Source of the DNA: Phenylobacterium sp.
Lineage (GTDB): Bacteria > Pseudomonadota > Alphaproteobacteria > Caulobacterales > Caulobacteraceae
NCBI RefSeq assembly: GCF_030680185.1
Contig: NZ_JAUXVZ010000030.1
Location: 1-64,000, forward strand
DNA length: 64,000 bases
Reading direction: 5' to 3'
The notes beneath the pieces are model-generated. The model did no database searches. It was given only the letters and a program-made list of their open reading frames with translations, and was not told the origin of the DNA. The number at the start of each line of letters is the position of its first letter. Position 1 is the first letter of the stretch. A program made the position numbers and the translations under genes. Of the stretch, positions 9,640 through 17,853 are shown in pieces.

Positions 9640-10572
9640 CTACCTCAACACGTTGAGCAGCGAGCTTTCCTTCAGGGCGATGAAGACCTGGGCGGCCGCC
9701 TGCACGGAGATCTGGGCCTGCTCGAGGTTGGAGATGGCCAGGGTCATGTCGGCGTCGACGATGTCGCCGATCATGCTCTTCATGCTGTTGGTGCGGATGA
9801 TCAGGTCTTCCTTCACCGCCTCCACGCGGCTCTGAACCATGCCGTTGCGGCCAGCGGTGTTGATCTGGTCGTTGTAGATGCCGTCCCAGACCTGCAGCTG
9901 GTTCTCCAGGAAGGTCCGCTGGGCGTCGGTGAGATTGCCGCTGAAGGGACCGTCGGCCCCCTCATGGAAGGCCTGCATCGCCTTGAAGGCCTCCATCATG
10001 CCCGTGCCGAAGGCGTCGGCCAGGAAGCCGGTATTGACCAGGGTGGAGTCGTCCACCTTGGCCTGGGCGATGAAGGTGTCGTTGTGGAAATAGTCGGCCA
10101 CATTGGTCGCCGGGATGGTCAGGTCGCTCAGGGTCGTGGCCGAGAACGGCGGCGTGTCCACCTGGCCGCCAGCGAACAGGTACTTGCCGCCATAGCGGCT
10201 GTTCAGCCCTTCGACGCCGTTGCGGAAGGCGCCCTGCATGTCCTGCATCAGGGTATCGACCCGGCCGCTGGCGATGGCCTCGGCGATGGCCTGGCGGGCG
10301 GTCTGGGCGGCGTCGGCCACCTGGTTGAGGGCGAAGTCCTGGGTGATCAGCTTGTCGCTGACCAGCTTGTTCTGGTCGGTATAGCCGGCCAGTCGCGTGT
10401 CGATGGATCGCATCGCCGTCAGCATCTCGGCGTTGCGGGAATAGTCCTTCAGATCCGAGCCGTTCTTCTGGCTCGAGACCTTTTCCCCGGCGTCGGTCTG
10501 GCGCTGCTGAGCGGCGATCAGATTGGCCAGGACGGCGCTGTAGTTTCCGCCGGTGGAGACGCGGCTCACCAT
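9640..10572 (-). CDS. flgL: Flagellar hook-associated protein 3 (hook-filament junction)
   Basis: Second junction protein between hook and filament, exported by the flagellar type III system. The 310-residue protein has the flagellin-like N-terminal coiled coil (MVSRVSTGGNYSAVLANL) and C-terminal helix (ISNLEQAQISVQAAAQVFIALKESSLLNVL) that assemble in the D0/D1 layers. It follows flgK by 11 bases and is presumably transcribed with it from the sigma-54 promoter at 12827-12841. FlgL length and termini fit the family. It converges on the broken GST gene. Confidence 0.9.
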   Translation of the reverse strand: MVSRVSTGGNYSAVLANLIAAQQRQTDAGEKVSSQKNGSDLKDYSRNAEMLTAMRSIDTRLAGYTDQNKLVSDKLITQDFALNQVADAAQTARQAIAEAIASGRVDTLMQDMQGAFRNGVEGLNSRYGGKYLFAGGQVDTPPFSATTLSDLTIPATNVADYFHNDTFIAQAKVDDSTLVNTGFLADAFGTGMMEAFKAMQAFHEGADGPFSGNLTDAQRTFLENQLQVWDGIYNDQINTAGRNGMVQSRVEAVKEDLIIRTNSMKSMIGDIVDADMTLAISNLEQAQISVQAAAQVFIALKESSLLNVLR

Positions 10573-10583
10573 GGTGATGGTCC

Positions 10584-12680
10584 TCAGACGATGTTGGTCA
10601 GGACGTCGAACAATTCCTTGGCCGCCTGGATCATGCGGGCCGAAGCGTTGAAGGCCTGTTGATATGTGGTCATTCGCACCAGCTCCTCGTCGAGATTGAC
10701 GCCCTCGACGGCTTGCCGGCGGTTCATAGCCTCGGTCTGAACCGCCAGGGCGCTCTGCTTGCGGGTGTCGGCCGCGGCGGCCTCCCGGCCGACCGAGCCG
10801 CCGAATTCTGAGGCGTAGCGTGACAGCGTCATGTTCACCGCCCCCAGGGAGCCGGCCGCCGAGAACCGCGTCACGACGTCGCCGGCATTGGCCAGGGCCA
10901 GGGCGCCGCGACCGTCCCCAGGGGTCAGAACCGGCTGGCCCGGCGCCATGGACAGGTCGAGCTTGGCCAGGCCGATCTTCATCGGGTCGGCGATGAAGGC
11001 CGAGGCCACCTGCAGCCGGTTGGCCCGGCTCGTACGCTCGGTGACCCCCAGGCCGAAGAGTTCGCTGATCGAGGGACCGCCGGCGCCGCGGGAGGTGTTG
11101 TCCTGCACCACCGAGGCTGTGGCGTAGAAGGGGTCAGACCCGGTGAAGGCCAGGGCGCCATTGGCGTCCAGGCTGTACTGGCCATAGAGCCCGACGCCGG
11201 TGGTGTTGCTGTTCAGGGCGTTGACCAGATCGGCCATGGTGGCGCCCGCCGGCACGGTGACGGTCACATCGCGGATCGGCTTGCCGTCGGCCTGGGCCAG
11301 ACGCAGGACCATCTGATCACCCGCCGTAAACCCATGGGCGTCGGTGAGGGCCAGGCCGCTGTCATAGTTGGTGACGCCGTCCGAGCGGACGATGTCGTTC
11401 AGGCCGAAGAAGTGAGAAAAGCCTCGCCCGGCCTTCTTGGAGGTCCCCTCGTCGATCGCCACCCCGCCGGCCGCGGCCGACAGGCTGAGCGCGCCGTTGG
11501 TGAAGGTGGCCGATCCGGTCGCGCCCAGGCTGGCGTTGAGGTCGGCGAGGAAGCTGGCGGGGGTGAAGGCCGCCGCCGGCCCGCCGTCGACGCTCATGGT
11601 CCCGGCGCTGAAGTCGATATCCACCCGGCGGGTCAGCTGACCGGCGGCGTCGACGATGGCGACCGTGGTGGCGCCGGTGAAGCCGCTGACCGCGGTCGGC
11701 AGGTCGAGCCCCGTATAGCGTCCGGTCAGGCTCGCCTGGGCCGGCACGGTGCTGGCGCCGTTATGGGCGGCGTTGATGGCGTCGGCCGCTCGGCTCATGA
11801 ACTCGCCGAGCTGGTCCGACAGGCCCGGCAACTTGTCGTCGCGCAGATCCAGGAGGCCGCGGAGCTCTCCGCCGGTGATGGTGATCGGCTTGGCGATCCC
11901 CGACCCTGCCGTGGTGATCGCCGTGATGTAGCCCTTGGTGCTGTCGGTGCGCGAATAGGCCAGCACCGCGGCCCCGTCGCCCGCCAGCATCACCCCTTCG
12001 GTGGAGCGGATCATCAGGCCGCCGGTGGGGCGGGCCGAGACCTGGACGTTCATCAGCGTGGTCAGCTCGTCGACCAGCTGGCTCTGGATGTTCTCTGAGC
12101 CCGAGGCGTCGGCATTGACCATCTTGGCGCGGCTGATGTCGGCGTTCAGCTTGTTGATCTGGTCGAGCAGATCGTTGGCCCGGTCGATATTGGCGGTGAT
12201 CTGGGTGTCGACCGTCCGGGACAGGTCCTGCAGGGAGTTGTTGATCCGGGCGCCTTCGTTGAGGAAGTCCTCGACGGTGGAGAGCGCCTGGCTGCGCAGC
12301 AGGCTGGATGACGGATCGTTGGCCGTCGCCGCAAAGGCGCTCCAGATGTCGTCCAGCCGCCCGAAGAAGAAGCTGTCCCCCGACGGGTCGCCGAACAGGG
12401 ACTGGGCGTTGTCCATATACTGGGCGACAGCCTCCCAGCGCCCGGCCTCCGAGGACGAGCTCAGGCTGGCCAGCTGGAGGTACTGATCGGTCACCCGCTT
12501 GACGCCGGAGACCTCGACGCCCATCCCGCGGCCGCCGACCACAAGCTGCTGCTGGTCCACGGTCTTGCGGACATAGCCAGGGGTGTTGACGTTGGCGATG
12601 TTGTCGGAGACGGCGCGGAGTCCGACCTGTGACGCCACCAGGCCGGAATTGGCTGTCTTAAGGACCGCTGTCAGCGACAT
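10584..12680 (-). CDS. flgK: Flagellar hook-associated protein 1
   Basis: Builds the first junction layer between hook and filament. The 698-residue protein has the rod/hook family N-terminal motif SDNIANVNTPGYVRK near residues 25-40 and the C-terminal motif VNLDEELVRMTTYQQAFNAS followed by RMIQAAKELFDVLTNIV. The variable central region (about residues 150-600) is Ala/Thr/Gly-rich. I chose ATG 12680 because the family N-terminus (MSLTAVLKTANSGL) begins there and GGTGGAAGGTGAAGG just upstream supplies a ribosome binding site; the frame remains open to 12830, beyond the predicted transcription start. First gene of flgK-flgL. Confidence 0.93.
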   Translation of the reverse strand: MSLTAVLKTANSGLVASQVGLRAVSDNIANVNTPGYVRKTVDQQQLVVGGRGMGVEVSGVKRVTDQYLQLASLSSSSEAGRWEAVAQYMDNAQSLFGDPSGDSFFFGRLDDIWSAFAATANDPSSSLLRSQALSTVEDFLNEGARINNSLQDLSRTVDTQITANIDRANDLLDQINKLNADISRAKMVNADASGSENIQSQLVDELTTLMNVQVSARPTGGLMIRSTEGVMLAGDGAAVLAYSRTDSTKGYITAITTAGSGIAKPITITGGELRGLLDLRDDKLPGLSDQLGEFMSRAADAINAAHNGASTVPAQASLTGRYTGLDLPTAVSGFTGATTVAIVDAAGQLTRRVDIDFSAGTMSVDGGPAAAFTPASFLADLNASLGATGSATFTNGALSLSAAAGGVAIDEGTSKKAGRGFSHFFGLNDIVRSDGVTNYDSGLALTDAHGFTAGDQMVLRLAQADGKPIRDVTVTVPAGATMADLVNALNSNTTGVGLYGQYSLDANGALAFTGSDPFYATASVVQDNTSRGAGGPSISELFGLGVTERTSRANRLQVASAFIADPMKIGLAKLDLSMAPGQPVLTPGDGRGALALANAGDVVTRFSAAGSLGAVNMTLSRYASEFGGSVGREAAAADTRKQSALAVQTEAMNRRQAVEGVNLDEELVRMTTYQQAFNASARMIQAAKELFDVLTNIV

Positions 12681-12716
12681 GGCCTTCACCTTCCACCCGG
12701 CAATCCTCGCTGCGGC

Positions 12717-12737
12717 GCCCGGCGCATTCTGCCGGGC
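12717..12737 (-). repeat. Hairpin in the flgK 5' leader
   Basis: Perfect inverted repeat GCCCGGC / GCCGGGC with a 7-base loop, 37-57 bases upstream of the flgK ATG and inside the predicted 135-base leader. No U tract follows, so it is not a normal terminator. A post-transcriptional role is possible. Confidence 0.5.
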
Positions 12738-12826
12738 ATAGAGTGAACGCGCACGCGAGGGTCCGGAAAAACCCAACCTTTTCAATACCGACCCATTCAG
12801 GGCCCGGAATAGACAACCTGAGGGTC

Positions 12827-12841
12827 GCAAGTCTGGCGCCA
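12827..12841 (-). promoter_or_regulatory. Sigma-54 promoter for flgK-flgL
   Basis: Minus-strand TGGCGCC-N4-TTGC fits the sigma-54 consensus TGGCACG-N4-TTGC with correct GG-N10-GC spacing. The transcription start is expected near 12815, giving a leader of about 135 bases to the flgK ATG. Confidence 0.78.
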
Positions 12842-12972
12842 GCCCGCGTCGCCCTGCTCGGTAACCCTTTTGAAAGGCGGCAGACTCGTCCGGGCCACGA
12901 TCGGTCGACTGGGCAAGTTCCGCCTGCGTCAGCGCGACAGCCGGAACGACGCTCCGGAAATTTATCTCATTT

Positions 12973-12985
12973 AATCATAGGCTTG
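12973..12985 (+). promoter_or_regulatory. Candidate IHF site
   Basis: AATCATAGGCTTG matches WATCARNNNNTTR with one mismatch, in an unusually AT-rich patch (12958-12980) of this GC-rich DNA. It lies 16 bases upstream of the fliK -24 element, a common place for IHF in sigma-54 promoters. Confidence 0.4.
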
Positions 12986-13001
12986 GATGGCGGTTCGAAA
13001 C

Positions 13002-13017
13002 TGGCGTGAAGGTTGCT
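13002..13017 (+). promoter_or_regulatory. Sigma-54 promoter for fliK-flgD-flgE
   Basis: TGGCGTG-AAGG-TTGCT, a near-perfect sigma-54 -24/-12 pair. The transcription start is expected about 12 bases after the -12 element (near 13029), which excludes the upstream TTG at 13013 as start codon for fliK. Confidence 0.85.
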
Positions 13018-13063
13018 GAAGTTGTGTCGAACACCCCGGCGCAGCAGGCGCCCCCCTCTCCCC

Positions 13064-14659
13064 ATGTCCGGCGCAATTGCTTCTGCGCCCAGCCTGCTGG
13101 TCCTGATGTCGTTTTCGTTGCCGCTTATCGCCGTTCCGCCCCCCGCCGTCTCCGGAGCCGGCGGCGCGGCTGCGCCCGATGCGTCGGGCCAGGCGGCCTC
13201 GGCCTTCAGCACCCTGCTGTCGGCCCTGCTGGGCGACACCCCCGAAGCGCAGGGCCAGGCGCCGGTCGTACCCGGGACCAAGGGCAAGGCCCTCGCTTCG
13301 AAAGACACCCCGCAGGGCGAGATCACGCCCCCGGACGACGACGCCGAGGCGATGACCGCCGAGGCCGCCTTGCTGGCGGCGGCGGCCCAGACGCCCGCCC
13401 CGCCCGTCCCGATCATGGGTCCAGGCGAGGGGCCAGGCGCCGTCATCGACCCTGCGCTTGCGGGAGTCGCCTCGCCCGCCGAGCCGCAACAGCCTTTGCC
13501 CGCTGCGGATGTCGAAGCCGATCTGGCCGCAGCGATAGACGCGCGCCCGGTCGAGACCCCCGACACCGCCCCGCCGGCGGCCGAGACGGCTCCTCAGCGT
13601 CCGGTCGCCATGGAGACGGCCGCCGAGGCCGCCCCGCGTCCGGCGCAAGCCACGGACGCGGGGCCGCCCGTCAGCAGCCCCCCCGTTGAACAGGCCGCCC
13701 AGGCTGCGGATCGGCGCCCGGCGCCGGCCCCGGCCGCGCCGCCGGTCGTGGCTGAAGCCGCACCTGCCCCGCCACCGGCGGCCCCTGCCGCGGCTCAGGC
13801 GAGCGTCACCGCCGCAGCCCAGCCGCTGATGACCGCCGCCGTCGCGGCCTCGGCCACCAGCGTCAAGGCGACCCAGACCACGGAGTCTGTCGAGGGCGCG
13901 GCCGCCGAAGACGACGCCCCGGCGCAACCGACCGCGGCCAAGGCTGGCGACGCCAAGCCCAACACCGTTGTCGAGCAGGCCAAGCCGAACGCCTTCACCC
14001 TGATCCAGCCCAATCCCGGCCCGGCCGCCCCCAAGCCTGAGGCTACGGCACAGCTGGCCGCGGCGATCGAGCCCGCCGCGGGCGACGCCGCGCCGACCGA
14101 CGTCGAGACCCTGGACACCTCAGCCCACCTCGACTCCCCCGACCAGTCCAGCGCGTCTACGGCGGCTCACGCCTCGGCGGCCCACCTCGAAGCGCGCGAG
14201 GCCGCCCGCGTGGCGGCCACCTCGGCCACGGTGGCCGATCTGGCCGCCCAGGTGTCGCGCAAGCTGCAGGGCCGCAACACCCACTTCGACATTCAGTTGA
14301 CGCCCGAAGGCCTCGGCCGCGTGGACGTGCGTGTCGATATCGACTCCCAGGGCAAGCTCACCGCGGCCATGGCCTTCGACAATCCCCATGCGGCGGCCGA
14401 ACTTCGCGGCCGGGCCGGTGATCTGCAGCGGGCCCTGGAACAGGCTGGCTTCGACATCTCCGGCGGCCTGTCCTTCCAGTCGCCGCAGGATGGTCGCGGC
14501 GGCGGCCAGTTCGCCGACCAGGCGCCCGACCGGGAGGCCTGGCAGGGCCGCGCTTTCCAGAACGCCCTTGGCGTCGCCGACGAGGCCGAAACCGCCGCGG
14601 TCGCCGCCAGACTCTACCAGCAACGCCGGTCACCCACCGGCGTGGACCTCCGGATTTAG
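13064..14659 (+). CDS. fliK: Flagellar hook-length control protein
   Basis: Secreted ruler/switch protein that sets hook length and switches export specificity through FlhB. About 531 residues. The first 400 are Ala/Pro-rich and low in complexity, as usual for FliK; the conserved C-terminal Flg_hook domain (about residues 405-490) contains FDIQLTPEGLGRVDVRVDID and the helix RGRAGDLQRALEQAGFDIS. The ATG at 13064 lies downstream of the sigma-54 start; a second ATG at 13106 is possible since neither has a strong ribosome binding site. First gene of the hook operon, followed 9 bases later by flgD. Confidence 0.85.
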   Translation: MSGAIASAPSLLVLMSFSLPLIAVPPPAVSGAGGAAAPDASGQAASAFSTLLSALLGDTPEAQGQAPVVPGTKGKALASKDTPQGEITPPDDDAEAMTAEAALLAAAAQTPAPPVPIMGPGEGPGAVIDPALAGVASPAEPQQPLPAADVEADLAAAIDARPVETPDTAPPAAETAPQRPVAMETAAEAAPRPAQATDAGPPVSSPPVEQAAQAADRRPAPAPAAPPVVAEAAPAPPPAAPAAAQASVTAAAQPLMTAAVAASATSVKATQTTESVEGAAAEDDAPAQPTAAKAGDAKPNTVVEQAKPNAFTLIQPNPGPAAPKPEATAQLAAAIEPAAGDAAPTDVETLDTSAHLDSPDQSSASTAAHASAAHLEAREAARVAATSATVADLAAQVSRKLQGRNTHFDIQLTPEGLGRVDVRVDIDSQGKLTAAMAFDNPHAAAELRGRAGDLQRALEQAGFDISGGLSFQSPQDGRGGGQFADQAPDREAWQGRAFQNALGVADEAETAAVAARLYQQRRSPTGVDLRI

Positions 14660-14668
14660 AGAACCACC

Positions 14669-15412
14669 ATGGTCGATTCCGTCACCAACCAGAACGCCGC
14701 GGCCAACTCCGGGACCAATGCAGGGACCCAGCGGCTGGCCGAGAGCTTTGACACCTTCCTCATCCTGCTGACGACGCAGATGAAGAACCAGGACCCGCTC
14801 TCGCCGATGGATTCCGGCGAGTTCACCCAGCAGATCGTGCAGATGACCGGGGTCGAGCAGCAGCTGCTGACCAACGACCTTCTGAAACAGCTGGTGGGTT
14901 CGGCCGGCGACGGCGTCGCCGACGCCGTCAGCCTGATCGGCAAGGAGGTTCGGGCGGCGACCGATAAGGCCAACCTGTCCAAGGGCGAAGCCGAGTGGAT
15001 CTATCGCCTCGACCGCGAGGCGAAGAGCGTCAAGATCGAGGTGCTCGACGACAAGGGCTCCATCGTCCACGTCCAGGCCCTGGAAAATGTCGCGGGCGGC
15101 GAGCACGAGTTCAGCTGGAACGGCAAGAACGTCCTGGGCGCCCAGCTGGCCGATGGCGGGGCCTACACCCTGCGCATCACCGCCACCGACTCCGTCGGCG
15201 CCACGGTGGGCCACAACACCTTTATCCAGGGCCTGGTTCGCGCCGTCGAGCAGGTTGACGGACAGACCTATGTGACGATCGGGGGCAGCCGCGCCCTCTG
15301 GCAGACGATCAGCAGCATCGGCCTGCCGAGCGAGCCGACCGCCAACACCACCCCGACCCCTAATCCCAGCAACGACAGCGAAGACGAAGAGACCCCGGCG
15401 CAGGCGGCCTGA
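14669..15412 (+). CDS. flgD: Flagellar hook assembly scaffold (hook cap)
   Basis: Caps the growing hook and guides FlgE polymerisation, then is discarded. The 247-residue protein has the conserved N-terminal FlgD block (FDTFLILLTTQMKNQDP, then QQIVQMTGVEQQL) at residues 28-70 and the FlgD Ig/tudor-like region (EFSWNGKNVLGAQLADGGAY near residue 150). The C-terminus is an acidic Pro/Thr/Asn-rich tail. It sits 9 bases after fliK and 61 bases before flgE, consistent with one operon. Confidence 0.93.
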   Translation: MVDSVTNQNAAANSGTNAGTQRLAESFDTFLILLTTQMKNQDPLSPMDSGEFTQQIVQMTGVEQQLLTNDLLKQLVGSAGDGVADAVSLIGKEVRAATDKANLSKGEAEWIYRLDREAKSVKIEVLDDKGSIVHVQALENVAGGEHEFSWNGKNVLGAQLADGGAYTLRITATDSVGATVGHNTFIQGLVRAVEQVDGQTYVTIGGSRALWQTISSIGLPSEPTANTTPTPNPSNDSEDEETPAQAA

Positions 15413-15473
15413 GAGCCATCCTGAAAGGGTCCGTCCGAGTCCCCCCCACAACCTCTAGAGAAGGTAAGCCCCC

Positions 15474-16859
15474 ATGAGTATCAACAGCGCCATGCTCGCC
15501 GGCGTGTCGGGATTGACCGCCAATTCCTCCGCACTCGCGGCGATCTCCGACAACATCGCCAACATCAACACCGTCGCCTACAAGCGAAACCAGGTGAACT
15601 TCGCCAATATCGTCACGGCCCAGGCCGTGACGGGGCGCTACAGCGCCGGCGGCGTCCAGGGCCTGACGCGCCAGTACATCAGCCAGCAGGGCCTGATCCA
15701 GAGCGCCAACTCCTCGACGGACCTGGCCATCTCCGGCGACGGCTTCTTCATCGTCACCGAAAAGGGCGCGGGGCTCACCGAAGCCGACAAGCGGGTCTTC
15801 ACCCGGGCCGGATCGTTCAGCGTCGATTCCGACGGCTACCTGCGCAACGACGCCGGGTTCTATCTGCAGGGCTGGCCGATCGCCGCCGATGGCACCATCA
15901 ACTACAACCCGTCCGACCTGACCGAGCTCGACTCGATCAACGTCAAGAACCTCGGCTCGGCGGTGCAGGCGACGGCCAATGTCGTCATCAACGCCAATCT
16001 GGACAAGCGCCAGACCATCTCGGCGGCCGAAGGCACATACGACGCCGCCACCCGTTCGATGGCCGACTGGGAAGAGAATTCCGATCCCCTGACCGGCACC
16101 CAGCCGGACTTCAGCATCGAAATGAACGTGGTCGACACCATGGGCGGCACCCACAAGGTATCGATGAGCTTCCTGCGCTCCTCGGCCAACCCCAATGAGT
16201 GGCATGCGGAAATCTTCGCCATCCCTGCGGCCGATGTGACCGGCGGCCCCTCGGGCCAGATCGCTTCGGGCATCGTCATGTTCAACCAGGACGGCACCAT
16301 CGACCTGGACAACACCACCCTGTTCGGCGCGGCTGGCGCGGCCCCGACCATCAGCCTGGCGGCGTCAGGCACGGCCGGCACGCCGCGCTGGGACGACGGC
16401 CTGGGCGTCGGCGCTCAGAACATCACCTTCGACCTGGACAAGCTGACCCAGTACGCCAACGCCTCGACCGTCCGCCTGGTGAACCCCGACGGCGCCACGG
16501 TCGGCACGGTGGTCGGCGTCGAGGTCGATGAGGCTGGGGTCGTCTCGGCCATCTTCGACAACAGCCAGGTCCGGCAGATCGCCAAAATCGGGGTCGCCAC
16601 CTTCGCCAACCCCGATGGGCTGCAGGCCGTCAGCGGCAACTCCTACCGCGCGACCATCGACAGCGGTGAGTATGTGATCAAGCAGGCGGGCCAGGGCGGC
16701 GCCGGCGCTATTTCCCCCTCGACCCTCGAAAACTCCACAGTCGACATGTCCGCCGAGTTCACAGGCCTGATCACGACGCAGAAAGCTTATTCCGCCTGCT
16801 CGCGCATCATCACCACCGCCGATCAGATGTTGGATGAACTTATCAGTATGCGCCGATAA
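15474..16859 (+). CDS. flgE: Flagellar hook protein
   Basis: Main structural protein of the hook. The 461-residue product has the rod/hook N-terminal motif (SALAAISDNIANINT, residues 19-33) and the C-terminal heptad region (MSAEFTGLITTQKAYSACSR, then ITTADQMLDELISMRR). The central domain begins with the hook signature GLTRQYISQQGLIQSANSST near residues 62-81. It is shorter than the roughly 590-residue Caulobacter crescentus hook protein, so the surface domain differs. Start ATG 15474 is preceded by AGAGAAGGTAAG. Last gene of fliK-flgD-flgE; sciP follows after 177 bases with its own control region. Confidence 0.95.
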   Translation: MSINSAMLAGVSGLTANSSALAAISDNIANINTVAYKRNQVNFANIVTAQAVTGRYSAGGVQGLTRQYISQQGLIQSANSSTDLAISGDGFFIVTEKGAGLTEADKRVFTRAGSFSVDSDGYLRNDAGFYLQGWPIAADGTINYNPSDLTELDSINVKNLGSAVQATANVVINANLDKRQTISAAEGTYDAATRSMADWEENSDPLTGTQPDFSIEMNVVDTMGGTHKVSMSFLRSSANPNEWHAEIFAIPAADVTGGPSGQIASGIVMFNQDGTIDLDNTTLFGAAGAAPTISLAASGTAGTPRWDDGLGVGAQNITFDLDKLTQYANASTVRLVNPDGATVGTVVGVEVDEAGVVSAIFDNSQVRQIAKIGVATFANPDGLQAVSGNSYRATIDSGEYVIKQAGQGGAGAISPSTLENSTVDMSAEFTGLITTQKAYSACSRIITTADQMLDELISMRR

Positions 16860-16888
16860 CTTGGAGAGTAACTGGGATTTAGCGAAGG

Positions 16889-16903
16889 TTAACGCCCACT
16901 GAA
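16889..16903 (+). promoter_or_regulatory. CtrA-like box upstream of sciP
   Basis: TTAACGCCCACTGAA fits TTAA-N7-TTAA with one mismatch (second half TGAA). A CcrM/GcrA methylation site GATTC lies at 16967-16971. Known SciP of Caulobacter is CtrA-activated, which makes the site plausible. Confidence 0.5.
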
Positions 16904-16940
16904 TTCTCTAACTGTATCATTTCAGTACATGGGGGAGTGA

Positions 16941-17015
16941 ATGGTTACTCCGATTTTCACTATCGCGATTCACGAGCTGTTATGTCAGCCGGCCTATTGT
17001 CTGCCCCAACGATGA
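16941..17015 (+). CDS. Possible 24-residue upstream peptide
   Basis: An ATG at 16941 directly follows GGGGGAG, an unusually good ribosome binding site, and opens a 24-codon frame (begins MVTPIFTIAIHELLC, ends CLPQR) that stops 21 bases before sciP. It overlaps the GATTC site. It may be a translated leader of sciP or chance; no homologue is known to me. Confidence 0.25.
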   Translation: MVTPIFTIAIHELLCQPAYCLPQR

Positions 17016-17036
17016 TGGTGGGAAAGGCGTAAAGCC

Positions 17037-17324
17037 ATGTTGCAACAACAGCAGACCCGAACGAACAGCCGTGGCGAGCCCTATGTGATCGGTCCGACCG
17101 GCGCGCCCCTGACCCTGGCCGATCTGCCGCCGGCCGACACCGGGCGCTGGGTGATCCGGCGCAAGGCCGAAGTGGTCGCCGCGGTCCGCGGCGGCCTGCT
17201 CAGCCTGGACGACGCGCTGGCCCGCTACGGTCTGACGTCCGAAGAGTTCCTCGCTTGGCAGAAGTCGATCGATCGCCACGGTCTGGCCGGGCTGCGGACC
17301 ACACGACTGCAACAGTATCGCTGA
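17037..17324 (+). CDS. sciP: CtrA inhibitory protein SciP (DUF1153)
   Basis: Small helix-turn-helix protein of 95 residues that in Caulobacter binds CtrA and DNA and blocks transcription of CtrA-activated genes in swarmer cells. The conserved DUF1153 features are visible: GEPYVIGPTGAPLTLADLPP at residues 13-32, RWVIRRKAEVVAAVRGGLLS near 37-56 and the helix-turn-helix part DALARYGLTSEEFLAWQ near 59-75. Genetic position immediately downstream of flgE matches the Caulobacter arrangement. A strong terminator follows 33 bases later. The start ATG 17037 has GGAAAGG about 12 bases upstream. Confidence 0.93.
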   Translation: MLQQQQTRTNSRGEPYVIGPTGAPLTLADLPPADTGRWVIRRKAEVVAAVRGGLLSLDDALARYGLTSEEFLAWQKSIDRHGLAGLRTTRLQQYR

Positions 17325-17357
17325 ACCTGAACTCCCCCCAGGTCGGTTCGCGATAAG

Positions 17358-17392
17358 ACGGCCGCGCCCCGCAAGAGGCGCGGCCGTTTTCT
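17358..17392 (+). terminator. Rho-independent terminator after sciP
   Basis: Perfect 11-bp stem ACGGCCGCGCC / GGCGCGGCCGT with an 8-base loop (CCGCAAGA), running into TTTTCT. It ends the flgE-sciP side of the cluster. Confidence 0.92.
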
Positions 17393-17466
17393 ATTGCCCC
17401 CTCGTTCGTCGAACATTGGCATGCGATAAGCAGGGCTGGCCACTGAACGGGTTTTGGGGGGATCAG

Positions 17467-17853
17467 GTGTCAAAAGAGGACAGTCTGTGGTTCGCGCTCG
17501 CCGGGACGGTGGTCTGGGCGGCGGCGACTCTGTTCTATGCGGCTTTCGCCGGCGGCCTGATCGAACGGGCCTTCTGGTTCTACGCGCTCAACGCCGCCCT
17601 GGCGGCCAGCGCGCTGGCCTTCGTCTTCCACCTCACCGCCCGGCTGAGACGGATTGCGCGCCGCAACTGGCTGGCGGCGGCGGCGACGTTCAGCGCGCCC
17701 GGCCTGGTCGGCGCCGGCGTGGTGATGATCCTGTTCGAAAGCCTCATGCCCGGCCTGCCGCCCGAAAGCCTCGGCCGCTACGGCGCCTTTGTGGCCGTCG
17801 CCTATGTGGTGGTCGCCACGCTCGCCCTAGAGCGGCCCGCCAAGTCCGCTTGA
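17467..17853 (+). CDS. DUF5367-like four-helix membrane protein
   Basis: A 128-residue inner-membrane protein with four predicted helices (about residues 5-25, 33-52, 68-88, 100-120). The third helix with a trailing LPPESLGRYGA segment resembles DUF5367 proteins, whose function is unknown. I chose GTG 17467 because GGGGGG ends 6 bases upstream; a TTG at 17416 is in frame but lacks such a site. The 3' end overlaps the converging RusA-like gene by 27 bases. Confidence 0.6.
   Translation: MSKEDSLWFALAGTVVWAAATLFYAAFAGGLIERAFWFYALNAALAASALAFVFHLTARLRRIARRNWLAAAATFSAPGLVGAGVVMILFESLMPGLPPESLGRYGAFVAVAYVVVATLALERPAKSA

Larger units (their letters stand above)
12681..13063. other. 383-bp divergent flagellar promoter region
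   Basis: Non-coding gap between flgK (minus) and fliK (plus). It holds two sigma-54-type promoters pointing outwards, an AT-rich IHF-like site and, between the promoters (12842-12972), several GC-rich partly palindromic stretches such as CCGGAACGACGCTCCGG that could be the ftr enhancers bound by the activator FlbD. The flgK leader also carries a perfect 7-bp hairpin. The organisation mirrors the divergent hook-region promoters known in Caulobacter. Confidence 0.7.

Noticed and set aside
13013..13063. Upstream TTG start for fliK
   Set aside because: It lies inside the -12 element of the sigma-54 promoter, upstream of the expected transcription start.
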